A stretch of DNA of 64,000 nucleotides from Acidobacterium capsulatum ATCC 51196. Its GTDB lineage: Bacteria > Acidobacteriota > Terriglobia > Terriglobales > Acidobacteriaceae. Position numbers and translations under genes: made by a program. The notes beneath the pieces were generated by a model that was not told the origin of the DNA, did not search any database, and saw nothing but the letters and a program-made list of their open reading frames with translations. Positions 43,390-50,917 of the stretch are shown piece by piece (position 1 is the first letter of the stretch; every line of letters begins with the position of its first letter). The stretch spans positions 2,728,001 to 2,792,000 of the forward strand of contig NC_012483.1 in assembly GCF_000022565.1 (NCBI RefSeq). The letters run 5' to 3'.

Positions 43390-43423
43390 GGCAAAAATGT
43401 GAATTTTGATTCACATTTTTGCC
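43390..43423. repeat. Palindrome 4 of the four-copy array, 15-bp perfect arms
   Basis: Arms GGCAAAAATGTGAAT and ATTCACATTTTTGCC are perfectly complementary over 15 bp with a TTTG centre. This is the strongest member. Its centre lies 127 bases after palindrome 3 and 84 bases from the end of uppP. Confidence 0.88.
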
Positions 43424-43507
43424 GGCCGATTGCTGCCTAAAAACTCTCTATCTTTATGGTAGCCGGAAGAGGGGGTTTTTCCGGCAGGCCGCATGGACCT
43501 GGCAGAT

Positions 43508-44404
43508 CTAAAAGCCGTGCAGATAGAAGCCGTAGACGGCCACCGAAGCCAGCAGGCAATAGATGCCGAATAGGTACCAGCGGCCATTTTCGAGCCAGCC
43601 GCTCAGCCACTTCAGGGCTACCAGGCCGGCGAGGAACGAGAAGATCATCCCGAGCAGGCTGGGGAGAAAGAGTCCGCTGACGTGCAGTCCGGCCGAGGTG
43701 CCGGTGGCGAGCGCCTGGGCATGTTGCGCATGCACGGCGCGCAGCACCTCCTTGGCGATGGCGGCGGGGGTGAGCACCACCACCAGCGCGAAGCTGAAGA
43801 CCTCGCTCTGCTGCTTGGTGACCCCGGCGAGCATGCCGGTGGAGATGGTCGCGCCGGAGCGCGAGAAGCCGCGAAAGGGCACGCAGATGCCCTGCACCAG
43901 CCCGATCCAGGCAGCCTGCCCCATGGTCAGTTCGCGGGGTCGCTCGGTGGAGGAGTTGCGCTCGTCCTCCTTGCGGCGAAGGAGTCCTGCAATCAGGATC
44001 AGCACGCCGGCGGCAAAGAGTGCCGGGGCGATCCAGTTGAGACGGCCGAACATGTCTTCGATGTGGGCGTGGGCCACGTTGTGCAGCACCGTTTTTTCGA
44101 GGATCTTTTTAAGCACCTCATAGACGATGGCCGTCAGAATGGTGGCGTAAATGATGCGCACCGCAATCTGCCGGAAGGCGGCCATGCTCGAGAAGTAGCT
44201 CTCCTTCCACGAGCGCCAGAAATAGACGATGACGGCAAACATGGTGCCGGTATGCAGCATGACCAGCAGCAGCGTCATCTGCGGCGAGGTCACATCGAGC
44301 CCCATCAGCTTTTCCGCAACAATCACATGCGCCGAACTGGAGACAGGCAGCAATTCCGCCAGGCCCTGAATGATGGCGAGCACCACAATCTTGAGCAAAG
44401 ACAT
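43508..44404 (-). CDS. uppP: Undecaprenyl-diphosphatase (UppP/BacA)
   Basis: 298 residues, an inner-membrane enzyme that dephosphorylates undecaprenyl pyrophosphate to recycle the lipid carrier of peptidoglycan synthesis; it also gives bacitracin tolerance. The conserved GLAELLPVSSSAH (~15) contains the (E/Q)-rich active-site motif, and GFSRSGATISTGMLAG (~185) is the second, with the catalytic Arg-Ser pair. Eight hydrophobic segments are visible. Length is typical. It is transcribed alone between two repeat-bearing gaps. Confidence 0.95.
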   Translation of the reverse strand: MSLLKIVVLAIIQGLAELLPVSSSAHVIVAEKLMGLDVTSPQMTLLLVMLHTGTMFAVIVYFWRSWKESYFSSMAAFRQIAVRIIYATILTAIVYEVLKKILEKTVLHNVAHAHIEDMFGRLNWIAPALFAAGVLILIAGLLRRKEDERNSSTERPRELTMGQAAWIGLVQGICVPFRGFSRSGATISTGMLAGVTKQQSEVFSFALVVVLTPAAIAKEVLRAVHAQHAQALATGTSAGLHVSGLFLPSLLGMIFSFLAGLVALKWLSGWLENGRWYLFGIYCLLASVAVYGFYLHGF

Positions 44405-44495
44405 ATGCTCTCATTCTGCCTGAGGAATCGTGAGAATCCGCTGATCGCGGAGGCTACCGTGCGATTTTTTTAGAGCAGTAGAAAACGCCGCGGCC

Positions 44496-44519
44496 CCGGG
44501 TCCGAACAGACGGACCCGG
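44496..44519. repeat. Dispersed hairpin element, copy A
   Basis: CCGGGTCCG at the left pairs with CGGACCCGG at the right around AACAGA. The same hairpin form, followed by GCACCC, occurs at 55564-55587. Here it runs directly into the 22-bp tandem array. Confidence 0.75.
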
Positions 44520-44693
44520 AGCACCCAGCGGTGAGACACGGGGCACCCAGTGGTGAGATACGGAGCACCCAGCGGTGAGATACCGGGCACCCAGCGGTGA
44601 GACACGGAGCACCCAGCGGTGAGATACGGAGCACCCAGCGGTGAGATACGGAGCACCCAGCGGTGAGATACGAAGCACCCAGCGATGAGACAC
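44518..44693. repeat. Eight tandem copies of a 22-bp unit
   Basis: The unit has the core GCACCCAGCGGTGAGA followed by TAC or CAC and a short GGA-type link. Copies begin at 44518, 44540, 44562, 44584, 44606, 44628, 44650 and 44672, with exact 22-base spacing. Copies 3, 5, 6 and 7 are identical, and the others differ at one to three positions. The array ends 10 bases before the 3' end of the acyl-CoA dehydrogenase gene. Open frames through it on the minus strand are repeats of the unit and are not a gene. Confidence 0.95.
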
Positions 44694-44703
44694 GGAGACG
44701 GCT

Positions 44704-45885
44704 CTACTTCACTTGCGCGAGCATCAGCTTGGCGATAGTCGCGAGCTGCATGTTTGAGGTGCCCTCGTAGATTTTGCCGATCTTGGCGTCGCGGTAGAAC
44801 TTTTCGACGGGGTAGTCCTTCACGAAGCCGTAGCCGCCGTAGATCTCCACGGCCTGGCTGGCGACGCGCTCGGCCGTCTGCGAGGCGAAGTATTTGGCCA
44901 TGGCCGCTTCCTTCACAAAGTCCTTGCCGGCATCTTTGAGCCGGGCGGCGTTGTAGACGAGGAGGCGCGTGGCCTCAATCTCCACGGCCATCTGCGCAAT
45001 CTGAAACTGCACGCCCTGAAAGTCGGCAATGGCCTTGCCGAACTGCTTGCGCTCCTTGGCGTACCGGGCGGCGCAGTTCCATGCGCCCTGCGCGAGGCCG
45101 AGCATCTGCGCGCCAATGCCGATGCGGCCTTCATTGAGGGTCCCGATGGCGATCTTGTAGCCCTTGCCCACCTCGCCGAGGACGTTTTCGGCCGGGACGC
45201 GGCAGTCCTCAAAGATCAGCTCGCAGGTCGAGGAGGCGCGAATGCCGAGCTTGTCTTCCTTTTTGCCGAGCGAGAAGCCGGGTGCGTCGCGGTCCACCAG
45301 AAAGGCCGTGATGCCCTTGTATCCGGCGGCCAGATCGACGCTGGCAAAGACGATGAAGACGCCGGCCTCTTTGGCGTTGGTGATCCAGAGCTTCTGGCCG
45401 TTGAGGTGGTAGTGGTCGCCGCGCAGCTCGGCACGGGTTTGCAGCGCAAAGGCGTCTGAGCCCGAGGACGCCTCGCTGAGCGCGTAGGCTCCGGCCATTT
45501 CCGTGGCGAGCAGGGGCAGATATTTGCGCTTCTGCTGTTCGTTGCCCCACTTGAGAATGGCATTGATCGAGAGCGTGTTCTGCACGTCCACCAGCACGCC
45601 CACGGCTGGGTCGATGGCCGAGATTTCTTCGACGGCGAGGCAGGCCTCGAAGAAGGTGCCGCCCGCGCCGCCGTATTCGACCGGCACCTCAATGCCCATG
45701 AGGCCGAGGTTGAAGAGCTGCGGCAGCAGGCCTTTGGCAAAGTGCTGCTCTTCGTCCATCTGGCGCACGAGCGGGCCGATGTTCTCCTGGGCGAACTCGC
45801 GCACGGTGGTGCGGAAGAGCTGCTCGTCGTCGGTCAATTGGGTCAGGGGAAGCATGGGGGCTTCGGCCAGCGTGTCAATCGTCAT
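44704..45885 (-). CDS. Acyl-CoA dehydrogenase
   Basis: 393 residues from the ATG at 45885, nine bases after AGGTG. The FAD enzyme introduces the alpha-beta double bond in acyl-CoA during fatty-acid or branched-chain oxidation. Visible are YALSEASSGSDAFALQT (~130, FAD/substrate loop), WITNAKEAGVF, the C-terminal helices DFQGVQFQIAQMAVEIEATR and the end motif IYGGYGFVKDYPVEKFYRD with KIYEGTSNMQ, in which the Glu is the catalytic base of short-chain types. Length fits SCAD/BCAD. It is not beside other beta-oxidation genes, so chain specificity is unknown. Confidence 0.93.
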   Translation of the reverse strand: MTIDTLAEAPMLPLTQLTDDEQLFRTTVREFAQENIGPLVRQMDEEQHFAKGLLPQLFNLGLMGIEVPVEYGGAGGTFFEACLAVEEISAIDPAVGVLVDVQNTLSINAILKWGNEQQKRKYLPLLATEMAGAYALSEASSGSDAFALQTRAELRGDHYHLNGQKLWITNAKEAGVFIVFASVDLAAGYKGITAFLVDRDAPGFSLGKKEDKLGIRASSTCELIFEDCRVPAENVLGEVGKGYKIAIGTLNEGRIGIGAQMLGLAQGAWNCAARYAKERKQFGKAIADFQGVQFQIAQMAVEIEATRLLVYNAARLKDAGKDFVKEAAMAKYFASQTAERVASQAVEIYGGYGFVKDYPVEKFYRDAKIGKIYEGTSNMQLATIAKLMLAQVK

Positions 45886-46007
45886 GAATCTATTCACCTC
45901 TACTTCTGACAAACGGATGAGTGTAGCACCGCGAGATAACGACAGAACAGCGAGCCGGAAGGGGGTTCCAGCCTTGTTTGCCGGCCGCTTTCAATTACGA
46001 TGCCCTT

Positions 46008-46892
46008 GTGGCCCTGCTTTCTATCCGTGATCTGTGCATCCGGTTTGGCCCGGCGCAAGGCGCCGGCCATCGGCCTGCCGTCGATCACCTTAATTTGACG
46101 ATTGCGCCGGGCGAAGCGCTCGGGCTGGTGGGTGAGTCCGGCTCGGGAAAATCGGTGACGTCGCTGGCGATTCTGCGGCTGCTGGATGGCGCGGCGGGGG
46201 TAAGCGGCAGTATCCGGTTTGACGGGCAGGATCTGCTGGAACTCGCTCCCGATGCGATGCGGCGGCTGCGCGGGCGCGAGATTGCGATGATTTTTCAGGA
46301 GCCGATGACGGCGCTGAATCCGGTGATGCCGGTGGGCGAGCAGATCGCCGAGGGGATTCGCGCGCATCATCCGCGCATGAACCGTAAGGAGGTGCGCGAG
46401 ACGGTGCTGGCCGCGATGGACGCTGTGGCGCTGCCCGATGCGGCGCGCCGGTACAAGGATTATCCGCACCAGTTTTCGGGTGGGCAGCGGCAGCGCATCC
46501 TGATTGCGATGGCCATTGCCAACCGCCCCCGGCTGCTGATTGCCGATGAGCCCACCACGGCGCTCGATGTGACGGTGCAGGCGCAGATTCTCGATCTGCT
46601 GGCGAGCCTGCGGGAGCAATTCGGGTTGGCGATGCTGTTCATCTCGCACGATCTGGCGGTGGTGTCGCAGGTGGCCGATCGCGTCGCCGTCATGCGGCAT
46701 GGAGTGCTGCTCGAAGAGGCTTCGCGGCGTGAAATCTTCGAGCATCCGCTGCACCCTTATACGCGCGGGCTGATCGGCGCCGTGCCCACCATGGAGACGC
46801 CGCGCGACGAGCCGCTGGCCACGCTGGCGCAGGGGATTGCGGAGAGCGGTGAGTGGCGCGAGGCGCGGCCTGGGCACTGGGTGCGGCAATAA
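46008..46892 (+). CDS. Peptide/nickel-type ABC transporter ATP-binding protein (DppD-like), no partner genes
   Basis: 294 residues from GTG 46008 (a TTG at 45978 with a GGAAGGGGG site 12 bases upstream is the alternative). Walker A GESGSGKS (~45), the Q-loop with [18 protein letters not shown], the signature [34 protein letters not shown], and the switch His in FISHDLAVV are all intact. The end [12 protein letters not shown] starts the oligopeptide/dipeptide C-terminal motif, which is short here. Such proteins energise DppBC/OppBC permeases. No permease, binding protein or second ATPase gene is nearby, so it is an orphan in this window. Confidence 0.9.
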   Translation: MALLSIRDLCIRFGPAQGAGHRPAVDHLNLTIAPGEALGLVGESGSGKSVTSLAILRLLDGAAGVSGSIRFDGQDLLELAPDAMRRLRGREIAMIFQEPMTALNPVMPVGEQIAEGIRAHHPRMNRKEVRETVLAAMDAVALPDAARRYKDYPHQFSGGQRQRILIAMAIANRPRLLIADEPTTALDVTVQAQILDLLASLREQFGLAMLFISHDLAVVSQVADRVAVMRHGVLLEEASRREIFEHPLHPYTRGLIGAVPTMETPRDEPLATLAQGIAESGEWREARPGHWVRQ

Positions 46893-46895
46893 AAA

Positions 46896-46952
46896 AGATC
46901 CCCACCGCGTGGCGTCATGCTTGCGTTATGGCGACGCTGGCGATGGGGATTT
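46896..46952. terminator. Convergent terminator region
   Basis: ATCCCCA (46897) pairs with TGGGGAT (ending 46951), and an inner partly paired CGTGGCGTC/GACGCTGGC extends it. A-rich bases precede and TTTCCC follows, so it can end transcripts from both the ABC gene and the convergent gene on the minus strand. Confidence 0.55.
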
Positions 46953-46967
46953 CCCGGAGGGGCAAAC

Positions 46968-47462
46968 CTAATCTGGTTGGGCGGAGTGCTGGTAGGGCGA
47001 GTGGTGCGGGTTGTCGAGGAAGCTTGCCAGCCGCTCCCCGTTCAGGTCCATGCGTACGATGTCGAGCTCGTGATGGTCATAGTTGGCGACCAGCATGCGC
47101 ATGGAGCCATGCTCGGGGCGTACATAAATCAGGCTGATGTCGCCATCGCTTCCGCGTTCGAGCACCATGCGCTGCCACTGAGCATCCAGCCGTCCGGCGA
47201 TCAGCCGGTCCAGTTCTTCTGTGGAAGCCGGGCCGGAAAAGTTATCGAACTCGGCGAGCTTCATGTGCCGCACGCCCCCGCCCGTGTATGCCCCGGCCAT
47301 GGCGTCGGCCAGCCACAGCATGGGGATGTGCTGAGGCTGCTGGTGGTATTGCCCCTCGACGGCCGAGACGATGGCGTCGAAGCTGTTTCCGCTGCCCAGC
47401 AGGGGATGCATGGCGACTGTTCCGGCAATGGCGAGAGCAAGTCCCGCGGCGAGCAGCTTCAT
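46968..47462 (-). CDS. Exported DUF4252-like protein, second copy in the ECF operon
   Basis: 164 residues from the ATG at 47462, which overlaps the previous stop by four bases. A signal peptide (MKLLAAGLALAIAGTVA) precedes a region whose middle and end (RLDAQWQRMVLERGSDG, then MRMLVANYDHHELDIVRM) repeat the pattern of the C-terminal half of DUF4252 proteins seen in the preceding gene. The two are probably diverged paralogues. It may act at the membrane or periplasm, where the sigma operon senses. Function unknown. Confidence 0.68.
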   Translation of the reverse strand: MKLLAAGLALAIAGTVAMHPLLGSGNSFDAIVSAVEGQYHQQPQHIPMLWLADAMAGAYTGGGVRHMKLAEFDNFSGPASTEELDRLIAGRLDAQWQRMVLERGSDGDISLIYVRPEHGSMRMLVANYDHHELDIVRMDLNGERLASFLDNPHHSPYQHSAQPD

Positions 47463-48007
47463 TGCTTGCCTCCCTTGCCTGAGGCCGCGGCGGGCATTTT
47501 GGGGATGCCGAAGTTGCCCCCGAGTCCGGAGATGTCTTTCGGGTCGATATGGCCCGCGATGTAGACGAAGTCGAGCTCTTTGGGCTCGGCATCGAGCACG
47601 AACATGCCCTCGTTTTGCCCGTTCACCATCTTCATGTAGACGTCGGTGTCTGCGGAGTGATTTTTGCTGCGCTCGCGGACCATGGGCACCCACTCCGAGC
47701 CGCGGAACTGGCTGCGAATCTGCTCCAGATCAGCCTCGGTATAAGCGCCCGGCTGGGCAAAGGTGTAGGTGTGGACGTAGATGCCCTTGAGGTTCTGGAG
47801 CATCTGGCGGGTCTGCTGGTCCTGGCCGGATTTGTCCATGAACTGGCTGGCAAAGCTGAGCATCTTCTTGTCGAGCGTGACATCGGTGTAGTCGCTGGCC
47901 CTGGCGGCGAGCTCTTTTTGCAGTTGCACCGGGAAGGCGGGTGCGGATTGCGCGAAGGCCGGCGAGGCGGCGAGCAGCAGAAGAAGAGTGGGCATGAGAG
48001 ATTTCAT
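47459..48007 (-). CDS. DUF4252 exported protein
   Basis: 182 residues. The signal peptide (LMPTLLLLLAASPAFAQ) is clear, followed by an alpha/beta domain of the DUF4252 type: YTDVTLDKKMLSFASQFM, then LQNLKGIYVHTYTF, and FVLDAEPKELDFVYIAGHID. The family is found with ECF sigma operons in Bacteroidota and Acidobacteriota and has no assigned activity. A Gly-Lys-rich tail follows. Start and stop overlap both neighbours, which supports a tightly coupled four-gene unit. Confidence 0.8.
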   Translation of the reverse strand: MKSLMPTLLLLLAASPAFAQSAPAFPVQLQKELAARASDYTDVTLDKKMLSFASQFMDKSGQDQQTRQMLQNLKGIYVHTYTFAQPGAYTEADLEQIRSQFRGSEWVPMVRERSKNHSADTDVYMKMVNGQNEGMFVLDAEPKELDFVYIAGHIDPKDISGLGGNFGIPKMPAAASGKGGKQ

Positions 48008-48366
48008 GGTTGGGCGTCCTTTCCGTCCTGATTGAGCTTTTGTCCTACCTGTTCGAGGGTGATGTTGGTGATGCGCAGCGCCAGCAGCACCTGTTGCCGC
48101 GCGCGCTGGCCGGCCACCTGCCGCTGGTGCTGGTAAATGAGGCTGCCGAGCAGCACTGCAAGCACGACCGTCGCGGCCGTTGCGAGGCGCGCAGCCACGG
48201 GGAATGAGAGCAGACGCTTGCGGGCCGGGGCGGGTGAAGCCGATTGCGTTTGCGGGAGGCGCTGCATCAGGCGTTCGGCAAAGCCTTGAGGCGCCGGGCG
48301 GCTGCGCAGTGCTTCGCGCAGTTGCTGTTCCAGTTCCGGGTCGATATCAAAGCCGGGGTCAACCAC
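48004..48366 (-). CDS. Small single-TM protein, possible anti-sigma factor
   Basis: 120 residues starting with GTG at 48366, eight bases after AAGGAG. The N-terminal ~60 residues are a charged cytoplasmic part, followed by one TM helix (LATAATVVLAVLLGSLIY, ~68-86) and a short periplasmic region (~30 residues). No zinc finger is present. Position directly after an ECF sigma gene (8-base overlap) and the topology suggest an anti-sigma role, but no family motif proves it. Confidence 0.65.
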   Translation of the reverse strand: MVDPGFDIDPELEQQLREALRSRPAPQGFAERLMQRLPQTQSASPAPARKRLLSFPVAARLATAATVVLAVLLGSLIYQHQRQVAGQRARQQVLLALRITNITLEQVGQKLNQDGKDAQP

Positions 48367-48895
48367 GGGTGTACTCCTTCAGGGTTCGCTCCGCTTTTTC
48401 GCGGAGCAGTTTGAGGCCGCGCTGCAGGTGGCTGCGCACGGTGGCGAGCGGCATGCCGAGGGTCTCGGCAATCTGCTGCGGCTCCAGGTCTTCCTGGTAG
48501 CGCAGCAGCACGACCGCCCGCTGTTGTTCCGGGAGCGTGAGAAGCAGTTGCTCCACGCGATTCAGCAGCGGATCTTCGCGCTGCGGTTTCGAGGGCGTGA
48601 GCAGGTCTTCTTCGAGCGTCATGACCAGATCGCCGCCGCGAGACTTTCGACGCCGCAGAGCATCGGTGGCGCGGTGACAGGCGACGCGGCAGAGCCATGC
48701 GGCCAGGTGCTCCTCTGAGGCCATGGAGTGCAAGGAGCGATGGCATTCGAGGAAGACGTCCTGCGCCACCTCCTCGGCGGTGCCGGTGTCGCCCGTGATG
48801 CGGAGCGCGATGCTGTAGACGCGGCCCTGATGGCGGCCGACGATCTGCTCGAACGACGGGTAAGGCTTGGCCGGGCTCTGCTGGATGGCGGGCAC
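48359..48895 (-). CDS. ECF RNA polymerase sigma factor
   Basis: 178 residues starting with GTG at 48895. Region 2 (AEEVAQDVFLECHRSLHSMASEEHLAAWLCRVACHRATDALRRRK, ~42) and region 4 (LPEQQRAVVLLRYQEDLEPQQIAETLGMPLATVRSHL) are complete and the length is normal for RpoE-like ECFs. It is first in a four-gene operon with a single-TM protein and two DUF4252-type proteins, all overlapping. This is a different ECF set from the one at 36.2-36.9 kb. The regulon cannot be read from the window. Confidence 0.92.
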   Translation of the reverse strand: MPAIQQSPAKPYPSFEQIVGRHQGRVYSIALRITGDTGTAEEVAQDVFLECHRSLHSMASEEHLAAWLCRVACHRATDALRRRKSRGGDLVMTLEEDLLTPSKPQREDPLLNRVEQLLLTLPEQQRAVVLLRYQEDLEPQQIAETLGMPLATVRSHLQRGLKLLREKAERTLKEYTRG

Positions 48896-49073
48896 GATGG
48901 TTTTGCGTCCTCTACCTGCCTATACGGAAAGCAGAGGGGAAAATGATGCAGAAATTTTCAGAGGGGGTGTTACAGGGAGAGTGCTTAGGACCGGCAGCGC
49001 CCGCACCTTCGCAGGAGCGGGGCTACGGCGCTGCGGAGACGCGGGCGGACCTGGTGCGGGGCTCTCTGGTGCC

Positions 49074-49904
49074 TTAGTAGGTTTTGTAAGCCTCGTTGAA
49101 TTTGGGGCGAGGCTGGCTGTTCACATAGGCGGCGATGTCCCACGCCTGCTGGGCGGTGAGGGTGTTGGGCCTTTGGATGGGCATGTTGTATTGAATCCAG
49201 GCCGCGAACTTGGCGTTGTGCGACATGCCGGCCCCATCGTTATAGGAGGTCGGCCCCCAGACGGGCGGGTAGGCCAGGGGTCTGCCTTCGCCATTGGCCT
49301 GATGGCAGGCGGCGCACTGGGCGATGTAGAGATCTTTGCCCCGAGCGGGGTCTCCGGTGAGTGCGGGCAGGGCGACCAGCGGGAGGTATTCGGCAGGCTT
49401 GCTCTTGTCTGGACTGGCTGAGATGGAGTGGAGATAGGCGACGAGGGCGTTCATCTGCGGGCTGTTGGCGGGGAGCGGCTTGCCATTTTCGCTGCGGACG
49501 AAGCACTCCTGAATGCGCTGCTCGAGCGTGACGACGTGGCCGGCGCGTTGGCTGAAGCGCGGGTAACGGCTGGCCGTGGCCGTGAGGGGCGTGGCGTAGG
49601 GAACGGTTCCGCTGAGGCGGTGGCAGTCGGTGCAGGCGAGCACGTTGCCGGTCCAGGGCGCGGCATAGCGGGGGGTGTCATCAAAGATGAGTTTGCCCTG
49701 GCGGACGAGCTGGGCCTGAGAAGTCACAGCGGGCGCAGGCTGGGCGGGTGAAATGCCTGCCCGGGATGCGGAGGGTGGTGCGCTTTGCGGCGCGGCATGG
49801 ATGACGCCGGTAAAGCCAAAGCCCGCGGCGGCGCACAAAACCAGCACCGCGAGACCGGGAAGGAAGAGACGGGGAAGAAAGAGCCAGAGACGTGCTTTTG
49901 ACAT
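49074..49904 (-). CDS. Dihaem cytochrome c, TsdA-like
   Basis: 276 residues from the ATG at 49904. A signal/anchor sequence (residues ~8-38) exports it. Two haem c sites are seen: CTDCH (91-95) and CAACH (197-201). Between them IQECFVRSENGKPLP (Cys134) matches the region that in thiosulfate dehydrogenase TsdA supplies a Cys haem ligand, and WIQYNMP (Met241) lies where TsdA has its second-haem ligand. The end (AWDIAAYVNSQPRPKF) is also TsdA-like. It would oxidise thiosulfate to tetrathionate or act in the reverse direction in the periplasm. It lies eight bases downstream of the binding-protein gene. Biochemistry is inferred from similarity of pattern. Confidence 0.8.
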   Translation of the reverse strand: MSKARLWLFLPRLFLPGLAVLVLCAAAGFGFTGVIHAAPQSAPPSASRAGISPAQPAPAVTSQAQLVRQGKLIFDDTPRYAAPWTGNVLACTDCHRLSGTVPYATPLTATASRYPRFSQRAGHVVTLEQRIQECFVRSENGKPLPANSPQMNALVAYLHSISASPDKSKPAEYLPLVALPALTGDPARGKDLYIAQCAACHQANGEGRPLAYPPVWGPTSYNDGAGMSHNAKFAAWIQYNMPIQRPNTLTAQQAWDIAAYVNSQPRPKFNEAYKTY

Positions 49905-49912
49905 AACGTTCC

Positions 49913-50884
49913 TCACTTTTGAGAGGCTGCCGCCGGCAGCGAGCGGAATCCATATTGGTGATAGATCGCCTGCGCCTGCGGGGTTTTGAGAAAGGCGAGC
50001 CAGGCGGCCGCGACGGCGGGATGGGGCGCATGGTTGAGCGCGCCGCCGGCATAGATGGCAGTGGCATTCTGCGCGGCCGGGATGGCGAGGCCCTGGATGG
50101 GGTTGCCGATGGACTCCTGAAAGCGGACCTCAGAGGCCCAGGTGACGCCTGCATCGGCCTGGCCGCTCATGATGCGCATGGGCGTCTGGCGGTGATGAAT
50201 CTCAGTCAGGACGGTTTGGCCGGACTGGACCTTGGCCTGGTAGACAGCGTGATAGAGCGATTCGCCGCCGGCCTTGCGAAGCGATGCGGCGATCTGGTTG
50301 GCGACGCCCTCCCACTGAGGATTGGGCATCGAGAGCCGGATGCCGGGGCGCGCAAGGTCAGCCAGGGAGTGGATGCCACGCGGGTTCCCTTTGGCGACCA
50401 TGATGGCGAGATCGTTTGTGGCGTAAGCCACCACGCCGTGGAGCTGGCCGGCCGTCTGCATCTGGCGGACGGCGCGCAGGCCCGCCTCGTACACGTCGGG
50501 ATGCACCCGCAGCGTCAGGTTGCCGAGGGTGAGGGTGTCATCGTGCGCGATCTGGCGGCGAAGGATGCCGGGCGGAAGCGTCTCGTAAAAAATGTGGCCC
50601 TTGAGCTCCGGGTGCTGCTGCTCAAAAGCGGCAATGAGTCTGGGGAGGACAAAAAACTGGTTGCCTCCGATAAAGAGAACCAGCCGGGCGTCGCAGGGAT
50701 TGCCGTGAAGGTCAGGGACGTTATCGACGTCCGGCACCTGAAAGACATAGCCCTGCGCGGCGGGATCGTTGGCGCCCCGGGACCAGGGCGGCCCCTGCTG
50801 AGCTGAGGCCTGCTGGACTGCGGCCAATGCGGCGCCGGCGGTCATCAGCAGCAGTGTTGTCAATAATCTTCGATACATGCTCAT
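49913..50884 (-). CDS. Periplasmic substrate-binding protein (ModA/SBP type II-like)
   Basis: 323 residues from the ATG at 50884, eight bases after AGGA; 50911 adds nine unlikely residues. A signal peptide (LLTTLLLMTAGAALAAVQQASAQ) precedes a type II solute-binding fold: LVLFIGGNQFFVLPRLIAAFEQQHP, then GVVAYATNDLAIMVAKGNP and GQADAGVTWASEV near the end, which is the typical hinge and ligand-loop pattern of molybdate/sulfate-type proteins. No ABC permease or ATPase is next to it; instead it lies between a Tat-exported DsrE-like gene and a dihaem cytochrome c gene. The ligand is unknown; an oxyanion or sulfur compound fits the context. Confidence 0.78.
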   Translation of the reverse strand: MSMYRRLLTTLLLMTAGAALAAVQQASAQQGPPWSRGANDPAAQGYVFQVPDVDNVPDLHGNPCDARLVLFIGGNQFFVLPRLIAAFEQQHPELKGHIFYETLPPGILRRQIAHDDTLTLGNLTLRVHPDVYEAGLRAVRQMQTAGQLHGVVAYATNDLAIMVAKGNPRGIHSLADLARPGIRLSMPNPQWEGVANQIAASLRKAGGESLYHAVYQAKVQSGQTVLTEIHHRQTPMRIMSGQADAGVTWASEVRFQESIGNPIQGLAIPAAQNATAIYAGGALNHAPHPAVAAAWLAFLKTPQAQAIYHQYGFRSLPAAASQK

Positions 50885-50917
50885 GGAGAGGTTCCTGTGT
50901 CTTTCTTGCATGGGCGC

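Larger units (their letters stand above)
42911..43507. other. 597-base gap with a terminator and four hairpin palindromes
   Basis: This gap between the zinc-ribbon gene and uppP contains no credible gene. It holds a terminator at its left end and four similar inverted repeats with centres at 43073.5, 43177.5, 43279.5 and 43406.5. Between them the sequence is unique, apart from a loose tendency for T-rich and CCGG-like bases right after each palindrome. It lies downstream of both flanking genes, which converge on it, so it is not an obvious promoter region. Confidence 0.7.

Noticed and set aside
43062-43423. CRP binding sites
   Set aside because: The TGTGA/TCACA half-sites are separated by eight bases here, while CRP needs six; no expression context supports CRP regulation.
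42911-43507. A CRISPR-like array from the four palindromes
   Set aside because: The repeats are palindromic and the intervening DNA is 75-100 bases long with no spacer pattern and no cas genes.
44411-44693. Minus-strand open frames with repeated residues over the 22-bp array
   Set aside because: They are direct translations of the tandem repeat in two frames, with no ribosome site, so they do not support a protein.
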